A stretch of DNA of 64,000 nt from positions 25,895,457 through 25,959,456 of the forward strand of contig CM025852.1 of the NCBI GenBank assembly GCA_003952965.2. The letters are read 5' to 3'. This stretch comes from Morella rubra. Its lineage: Eukaryota > Streptophyta > Magnoliopsida > Fagales > Myricaceae. Of this stretch, positions 56,897 through 64,000 are shown piece after piece. The notes under the pieces were generated by a model, which saw only the letters and a list, made by a program, of their open reading frames with translations, searched no databases and was not told where the DNA came from. Position 1 is the stretch's first letter. The number at the start of each line of letters is the position of its first letter. Position numbers and translations under genes: made by a program.

Positions 56897-59800
56897 TGGA
56901 TACTGAGTGTGAGCTTCCCAGAAAGTAGTAGGCATGCACACAGCTGGTGTTTGTTTTCGTTTGCATCATGCTCGTATCACTTTTTCCCCATCTCCGTTAA
57001 CCTATTCACTATGACATGAGAGGGTAAGTGGTCAATAGTTAATGTTGGTCTTGGGGTTCGCGGGCTTTGGAGTTTGGTACGTTTAGGTTGCCATGCCGGC
57101 AGCATTAATAAATGCCCTCACTAATCTCGTTGAGTCCAAATTTGAAACGCCTGGCCATTTCAAATCCATTGGATGGAGAACTTCCGTTGGTATAAGTGGT
57201 TTAGGTTTTGGCTTCAGTGGTATGATACCAATCTTTTAAAAACATACTTAGACATTGTTCGGTAAAAAAAAATTTTCAGGATTTTTTTGAATCCTCACAC
57301 TATAAAAAATTCTACAATCAAACATTATTTTTAATACTACATAAAAATAATTACAACACGCATACTAATAAAATTAACATTACCTAAAAATTCTCAAAAT
57401 TCACTATAACCGAACGTTTTCTTAGAGTCTTTGACCTAGTAATTATCGGTTTATATAAAAGGAGAGAATTATATAGACTTTGAGATTAATAGAGGTATGC
57501 ACAAACTGACCTGAATATCCAGTTAGAAAATCCATTGAATAGTGGGTTGTATATTTTTCTGGTCACCTCTTTTATTCATTTATGTAATTTGTCTAGCAAT
57601 ATCTAACCAACGTCACATCGTCCCACTTAAGTTGATTTTGGTTATTTTTATAGGGAATCAAAGAGAGATGTGCAAGTTTTAGATGATTTAAATTTTTTTA
57701 CTTTTAATATAAAGCTGTAATGAGCAACCTAATTGTGCCGAGTGACAGCTGATCAGTTAAAAAGAGAACAAGAAAAGTGCTAGCTGCTGTTATTTTGTTG
57801 GGTCTGATTAAGGAAAGATAGAACAAATTGTTGAGAGTAAATAATTAAAGATGTTTGGAGGTAGCCTGTGGGTTGGATCCGTAATAATGTTGACATGTGG
57901 GGAGGAACCCAATTTGCTTTTTCAAAAGTCATAATATTCAGCTACCCCATTGTCTATAGACTTTGATCCAAATGAAGAAGACGGCTCAGAGCCAATTCCG
58001 CAGTGATTTGAGGTGTTAAAGAACACCAAATACCTCACTTTTTATTTTTTATGGTTAATGTCTTTTCATTTTGCAATCAGGAAAAAGAAGAGGTCAGGGA
58101 TTCTTCTCTCAAAAGTAAGATAAAGTGATAGAATGCTTTTGGATGATCTGCAACCTTTTTCTTTGGGTGATGAGGTAAAATCACTCGAAAATTTCATTAG
58201 AGTCTAACCATTAAAATGGATAAATTTCATGTCGGTACAATCTTTAAATTATACATGTTAAATAAATCTAATTTTATTATAAAATAGTGCCAATAAACTA
58301 TTTACACCTAGGAAATTTTAACTTGAGATCTCACGAGAGTACACTCCTCAACTTTATATCCTAATCACCCAGACCAATTCATTAAAATTATATATGCAAC
58401 TTTTGAGAAAAAAAAAAGTGATAAATTTATTGATTTTTTCATATATCTCGTCACTATATTCTTAAGAAACTAGGATCTCTATAATTTATTTCACTGACTC
58501 TTCAATTTTTTTTATTTTTTTGTATTTCTCCCTAATCTAAATCTCAATCATATCCTCGTATCAATTCGAAGATTTATTAGAGTAGGACGATTTTTGGTCC
58601 CGCATATACTTAATCTTTTCTTCTCGTCTCTTAAATTTTACACCTAGTTTTCATACTTTCAATGAACAGGAACCAACTTTTTTCTCCAAAAAGATGTGTC
58701 CAATACTTATAATAATTGAGTTAAGAATTTTTTTAATCTCTCCTGTATTCAGATATCATGTTTGATTATTATTATTATTATGGTTTATATATATATCATT
58801 TGATAAATATCTATTATTAGCTATCAATCTAGTTATCTTTGCAAAAAAATTTAAAATAATAAATTCCAAGCAAAAATATTTGAAATTAAAGGGAAAAAGA
58901 ACTACACGGTTTGTGCATGGGGATGCACAACATCCCCATTTAAACAACAAAAGATTTGTGAATCAGAACCCATATATATGCAGCTAATATTTGTTCAGCA
59001 AAATTTGTTAATGGAGGGATACGAAGATTAATAATAAATCTAAGACTATATTTTATGCAGAGACAGAGTGACATGCATGTGCATGTGCCGGACGATTGCA
59101 ACGTTAATTATAAGAGCACTTCCAAACACACTGACCCGGTGGTGGTTGGCCCACGAGCATATAAAAATTGGTGATTTTTTTTTGTTATATAACTGCGTAA
59201 AAAAAAAAGGTATCTTTGTTTGTTTCTTTCTCTGTTCAGAAATTAGAACCCGGAAAAAGCAGGTGAATCTTCCTGCTCTGCACAATTTGCGGCGGAGAAA
59301 AGGAAAACCAGAACACCCGGCACAGTCAGCGATGCAACTCAAACGACGCTGTCTTCTGCTGTTTGCGTTCCTAGCCTCGTGACTGGTACAAAGATGCAGC
59401 TTCGCAACCTGGCAAAACAAAAGAAAGGAAAAAAGGAAAATGAAAAATTGCGACATTTCGGATCTCTTTTAGGTGGAGGTTTTCTTTGGTCATAAATGCG
59501 AGTGTTGTTTTTTCTGACTGAGGAGTAGTGAGTTACAACGTATCAAGTGGCGGTTCTCCAAGCGCAGGAAGAAGTTCATGCAAGTGGATTCTCTATTTGG
59601 CAAAGGACCAGTGTGACTTTCTCGTGCGGGTTTCTGAATTTCTGCATCTGTTGTTTACGGTGGGACGGATCCTAGCTTAATGTGGATGTTTAGAGCTTGT
59701 TTTTCCCGAAATGTGAGCAAGAATCTGTAAGGCATTAAGGAGATAAAAATTCTCCCTTTATGGTAAAAGGAGCTGTAGGTAAAGAAGAAAATTCCCGCAA

Positions 59801-60285
59801 AGAGAGGGGGAGAGAGTGAGGCATTCAAGGATCAACTAGTTCAACGAGAAACAAGAGGTTCGTTTGGGATTTATACAAAGTCCTGTGTAAGAGGTCAGAC
59901 AGATTTGTTTTGGAGATTAGGAAAAACAGAGTGTTGTAGTCGATGGTAGTGATGATTTCCAGTTAGGAAGGTGACTGAGGCTTTATCTGATTCTGAGAAC
60001 GACGATAGGAAGGATTACAGGGTCTTTTACAGACCCTTTTTTTCCCAGTTATCATTTTGTGGGTGTGTTTGAGCTTTGAAATAAGAATTGAAGGATATCC
60101 AAATTTCGGTGAGTGGACAGTGTCATTCTTGAAGAGAGGGATCCCATATCAGAACTTGCTGCGTTTCACAGCATGTAATGATACTAGGATTTATTTGAGG
60201 TTCCAGGAATGATTGCCTGTGTATTCGTAGTATGAGTTCTGTTGTACAATCAAGGATTTTCAGTCGTAACTTGGAGAAAATTCTT

Positions 60286-62538
60286 CTGAGATTGGCAGTT
60301 TTTGGGTTGCACTGGGGATAGAGGTTTAAGGTTTGCAGACAGGATTATTCGGAATGGCGGAAAATGCACAAGAAATGCGGTCTCTGGCCTTAACTCCGAC
60401 ATGGTCTGTGGCTACTGTGTTGACGATCTTTGTCGCCGTATCTTTTCTCGTTGAACGATCAATCCACCGGTTAAGCGCTGTAAGTAGTATTCTGGGTCTT
60501 CTTTTCTTGCTGAATCCAACATTTATTTTTCATAAAGTTTTACTGTTTGTATGTTTCTTTTTGGACCCACCGACCCAGCAAGTACAAGCCGGGTTTGTTA
60601 TTTGCATAGGTAGCTTTTGGTTTGGTCGATCTTAGGGTTGGGAAACTGGGTGAGGTTGTGGAACGCTGAAGTCTACGCAACTACATTTTATAACATTCCT
60701 TAGTTGATGAGTTGATGTAAAGTTTCTGTTGAGGCGACTTGTTTACATATGCATTATATGCGACTCACTTGTGTACAAAGGGTCCGCATGTATCCTATTC
60801 GAGTCTTCTCTATGACGCTCCATTACCTCTGCTTTCCCATTGAATGAGGCTATTACTAGGCTTGCTGCTGCATTTCGGTGACTATCTTCATTAATCCAAG
60901 TGATCAATCCCCTTGAAGCTTCCGACCTGCTTATGAATCGTCCATGTTGAGAATAATAAGCACCATGCTTGAGATTTATGCATAGAGGAAGTCTTTGTCA
61001 GCTGATACCATCACACCTCACAATTGTATTTCCTTAATAGACATCTTTCTGCAAACTGTCTGGTAGAGTTTGTCCAATGAGTGTTTTGTCAGTGACATGT
61101 AACCACTTACCAATGCTCCACTCTATCACTTGACCTTATTCTTGTGTCCGAGCATTGATTACACATGTATCATTGGGTGCTTTTGGCAATACACCTTGCT
61201 ATGTCTCCACATAGCAGATCGAATTTGTTGGACAACTCCAATAAGAAGCTTCAGGTTTGACTTAATGCATTTGGTCGCTAACATTCTGGGTTGAAGCTTT
61301 AATAAGTTGCGATGGCTACTAAGATGTTCCATGTTAGGTCAGATATGCTCAGTGACTATGGCATAGGCAGAGACTATCTTTTTGTGGGCATCATACTACA
61401 TTAGATGGTACCTGAGATTGGCACCTTTTGGGTTGCACTGGGGATAGAGGTTTAAGGTTTGCAGACAGGATTATTCGGAATGGCGGAAAATGCACAAGAA
61501 ATGCGGTCTCTGGCCTTAACTCCGACATGGTCTGTGGCTACTGTGTTGACGATCTTTGTCGCCGTATCTTTTCTCGTTGAACGATCAATCCACCGGTTAA
61601 GCGCTGTAAGTAGTATTCTGGGTCTTCTTTTCTTGCTGAATCCAACATTTATTTTTCATAAAGTTTTACTGTTTGTATGTTTCTTTTTGGACCCACCGAC
61701 CCAGCAAGTACAAGCCGGGTTTGTTATTTGCATAGGTAGCTTTTGGTTTGGTCGATCTTAGGGTTGGGAAACTGGGTGAGGTTGTGGAACGCTGAAGTCT
61801 ACGCAACTACATTTTATAACATTCCTTAGTTGATGAGTTGATGTAAAGTTTCTGTTGAGGCGACTTGTTTACATATGCATTATATGCGACTCACTTGTGT
61901 ACAAAGGGTCCGCATGTATCCTATTCGAGTCTTCTCTATGACGCTCCATTACCTCTGCTTTCCCATTGAATGAGGCTATTACTAGGCTTGCTGCTGCATT
62001 TCGGTGACTATCTTCATTAATCCAAGTGATCAATCCCCTTGAAGCTTCCGACCTGCTTATGAATCGTCCATGTTGAGAATAATAAGCACCATGCTTGAGA
62101 TTTATGCATAGAGGAAGTCTTTGTCAGCTGATACCATCACACCTCACAATTGTATTTCCTTAATAGACATCTTTCTGCAAACTGTCTGGTAGAGTTTGTC
62201 CAATGAGTGTTTTGTCAGTGACATGTAACCACTTACCAATGCTCCACTCTATCACTTGACCTTATTCTTGTGTCCGAGCATTGATTACACATGTATCATT
62301 GGGTGCTTTTGGCAATACACCTTGCTATGTCTCCACATAGCAGATCGAATTTGTTGGACAACTCCAATAAGAAGCTTCAGGTTTGACTTAATGCATTTGG
62401 TCGCTAACATTCTGGGTTGAAGCTTTAATAAGTTGCGATGGCTACTAAGATGTTCCATGTTAGGTCAGATATGCTCAGTGACTATGGCATAGGCAGAGAC
62501 TATCTTTTTGTGGGCATCATACTACATTAGATGGTACC
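60286..62538. repeat. 1126-bp tandem duplication containing MLO exon 1
   Basis: Bases 60286-61411 recur at 61412-62537 (offset exactly 1126). The only differences I see are two bases near the left end (GT at 60298-60299 versus CC at 61424-61425). The unit covers part of the 5' leader, coding exon 1 and about 0.9 kb of intron 1. The left match begins at 60286 and the right match ends at 62538, so it is a clean head-to-tail duplication. Confidence 0.95.
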
Positions 62539-63354
62539 GATATTTTTAAGAGTTAAGAAGTGTAATTTGTTGATATGTGGAAACTATAAATTACTACTGG
62601 ATATCTGACACTTATGCATGTTTCACCGTATTCAAAATTTATTATTTGTCCTATCGGAGGTTTCACTTTTTGTTGTTGTTGTTGTTGTTTCAGTGGTTGC
62701 GGAAAACTAACCGAAAACCCTTGCTTGCAGCTGTGGAGAAGATGAAAGAAGGTATTTGGCATTACAGTCTTTACTGACTTTCTATTCGTGTTTATTCATT
62801 GTGCTCATACATACATTTTTGTGGACCTCTGTAATCAGAGTTGATGCTACTTGGGTTTATTTCTCTCCTTTTAACGGCTACCTCCAGCATGATATCCAAT
62901 ATTTGCATCCCGTCAAAGTTCTACGAGAGCAAGTTTACTCCATGCAGTAGATCAGAGATTGACGAAGATCTTGAGAGCAAATCATCCCAGGACCGTAAAC
63001 TGTTGGCGGTTTCTGTTCTACCTCACTTAGTCAGAAGGATCATGAACGAATTGAACCAGAGTAACTGCAAAGAGGCATGAGACTTCCCATAGGAAAAAAT
63101 TAGACTTAACAATTTCTCGTTTCGTGAATACAATCATATTGATTCATTTGCATCCTTGTGTATTTATATAATATATCTAAATGTTGCTGACTTTCTGAAC
63201 GATCTTGAAGTAATTCTAAATTTATTTTGTCCAACAGGATCATGAGCCATTTGTTTCATATCAAGGTCTCGAGCAGTTGCATCGCTTCATCTTTGTAATG
63301 GCAATAACTCACATATCTTACAGCTGCTTAACAATGTTGCTGGCAGTTGTGAAG
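60354..63354 (+). CDS. MLO: MLO-like protein, clade I (MLO11/MLO4 type), 5' part only
   Basis: Exons visible: exon 1 at 60354-60479 (with an identical second copy at 61480-61605), exon 2 62694-62751, exon 3 62839-63074, exon 4 63238-63354. Together they encode 156 residues. The N-terminus [20 protein letters not shown], then [36 protein letters not shown], and [20 protein letters not shown] followed by [17 protein letters not shown] are diagnostic of the seven-transmembrane MLO family. They closely resemble Arabidopsis MLO11 and relatives, which act in root thigmomorphogenesis rather than mildew susceptibility. Three transmembrane segments are covered. The start is the ATG after GGATTATTCGGA; the TTG-initiated extension is rejected. 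Exon 3 ends at AAAGAG|GCATGA, a GC donor. The next expected exon (IHSWR...) is not found before the edge. Confidence 0.9.
61480..61605 (+). pseudogene. Duplicate MLO coding exon 1 (second tandem copy)
   Basis: An identical 42-codon first exon (MAENAQEM to RSIHRLSA) ending in the same GCGCT|GTAAGT donor. It lies between the first copy and exon 2. Either copy could be the first exon. A transcript starting at the left copy would simply remove this one as intron, because a first exon has no acceptor in front of it. Which promoter is active cannot be read from sequence. Confidence 0.8.
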
Positions 63355-64000
63355 GTTAGATATTCTGTAGTTTACTTTCGCTTAAACTGAATGAAAAGAT
63401 CCTTGTTCATTTTCTCCCTTTTTTGTTAGAGTTGCGAAGCTTTAGAAATATAAATTTCTGGGTGAGGCATGATAGTGGAGAGAAGTTTCCTAGCCCGCTT
63501 TTGCTTCTCTGGTCCAAGGAAGAATTGCACTTTTTTCAGCCTCCTTCCTCAATTGACTGTGCTATTCTATTCATAGATTCTTCCTTTTATTTGGTTTGTG
63601 TGAAGAATCACTATGGAGCTGCATAACCAAAGAATTAGAAAGGCTTGAGAGAGATTGCTGCTCTTCAACAGCACTCTAAGATGTAGTGCTGCAAAGAGAA
63701 TCAGAGATAGAAAAAAAAAATTGCATGAGAAAGTGAGAGAGTGAGGCTCGAGTCTATGAGGATTTGGGTTTTGAGTGTATATTTTTGTAACTATTTTGTA
63801 CTCTATCTGTGATAGTGGATCTCTCATGGTTGTCTTGGCCATTGATGCACTCACATTGGGGGAACAACATAAATTTTGGAGTTATTGTACTGGACTAGTT
63901 ACTGCAACTGCAACCGATTGCATGACAGAAAATCTAGATATTGCTCTCTGTTTATGGAGGAAGTTTTTATCCTCCAAATGAACTTGCACACCTACAACCT
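63355..64000. other. MLO intron 4 (or inserted sequence) to the window edge
   Basis: GTTAGA after exon 4 is a usable donor. In the 646 bases that follow I find no exon with MLO character. About 63600-63760 is purine-rich and repeat-like, so an insertion in this intron is possible. Confidence 0.45.

Larger units (their letters stand above)
55312..60353. other. Intergenic and MLO promoter/leader
   Basis: No gene is supported over 5 kb. 57250-57420 is bounded by TTGTTCGGTAAAAAAAAATT and a mirrored CCGAACGTTTTC and may be a small MITE. 59500-60353 has GA-rich, leader-like composition and is the likely promoter plus 5' UTR of the MLO gene. Confidence 0.5.

Noticed and set aside
60333..60353. Longer MLO start (seven extra residues)
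   Set aside because: The upstream start codon would be TTG; family members begin near the ATG at 60354.
1..64000. CRISPR array, operons, phage or bacterial insertion sequences
   Set aside because: Gene structure is eukaryotic throughout. The direct repeats found are two-copy duplications, LTRs or TSDs, with no spacer-repeat periodicity.

Overview
This window is plant nuclear DNA, most likely from a woody eudicot. The genes have many short exons with GT..AG introns and plant-specific family members. The spacers are AT-rich, with (TA)n microsatellites and plant-type transposons. I could not fix the species. No prokaryotic, organellar or viral gene set is present.

Layout. 1-10.7 kb holds no gene I can support; it carries an LTR-like block, small tandem duplications, a 1.6-kb foldback element, two sister MITEs with perfect 9-bp target-site duplications (TSDs), and a tRNA-type SINE. 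10.9-17.1 kb is a tandem pair of two-exon CBS-domain genes (CBSX5-like). 17.1-20.9 kb is a transposon graveyard: LINE remnants, a 400-bp foldback element and an intact 354-bp TRIM. 21.0-41.6 kb carries three minus-strand genes: an F-box/RCC1 protein, the small TFIIIC subunit (GTF3C6-like) and a 21-exon LRRC40-like leucine-rich-repeat protein. The nucleolar GTPase NUG2 (plus strand, 42.7-49.9 kb) is head-to-head with the LRR gene and tail-to-tail with the plastid trigger-factor-like gene TIG (minus, 50.4-55.3 kb). After a 5-kb spacer, the 5' part of a clade-I MLO gene (MLO11/MLO4-like) runs to the right edge. Its first exon lies in a nearly perfect 1126-bp tandem duplication.

The genes are mostly single-copy housekeeping functions (Pol III transcription, 60S ribosome biogenesis, plastid protein folding) with no operon-like link. 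I rebuilt the exons from splice signals and reading phase. RCC1, GTF3C6 and both CBSX5 copies splice into intact frames. LRRC40-like, NUG2 and TIG each carry a coding-length anomaly: one base short, a cluster of indels, and a 4-base insertion that a downstream acceptor could rescue. Three junctions (LRR, TIG, MLO) need GC instead of GT donors. Either the consensus has residual errors or this haplotype carries real lesions; raw reads would decide.

I did not find an unknown multi-gene system. The most interesting things are the frame and splice anomalies, the duplicated MLO first exon, and a set of small mobile elements whose exact ends and TSDs can be read directly.
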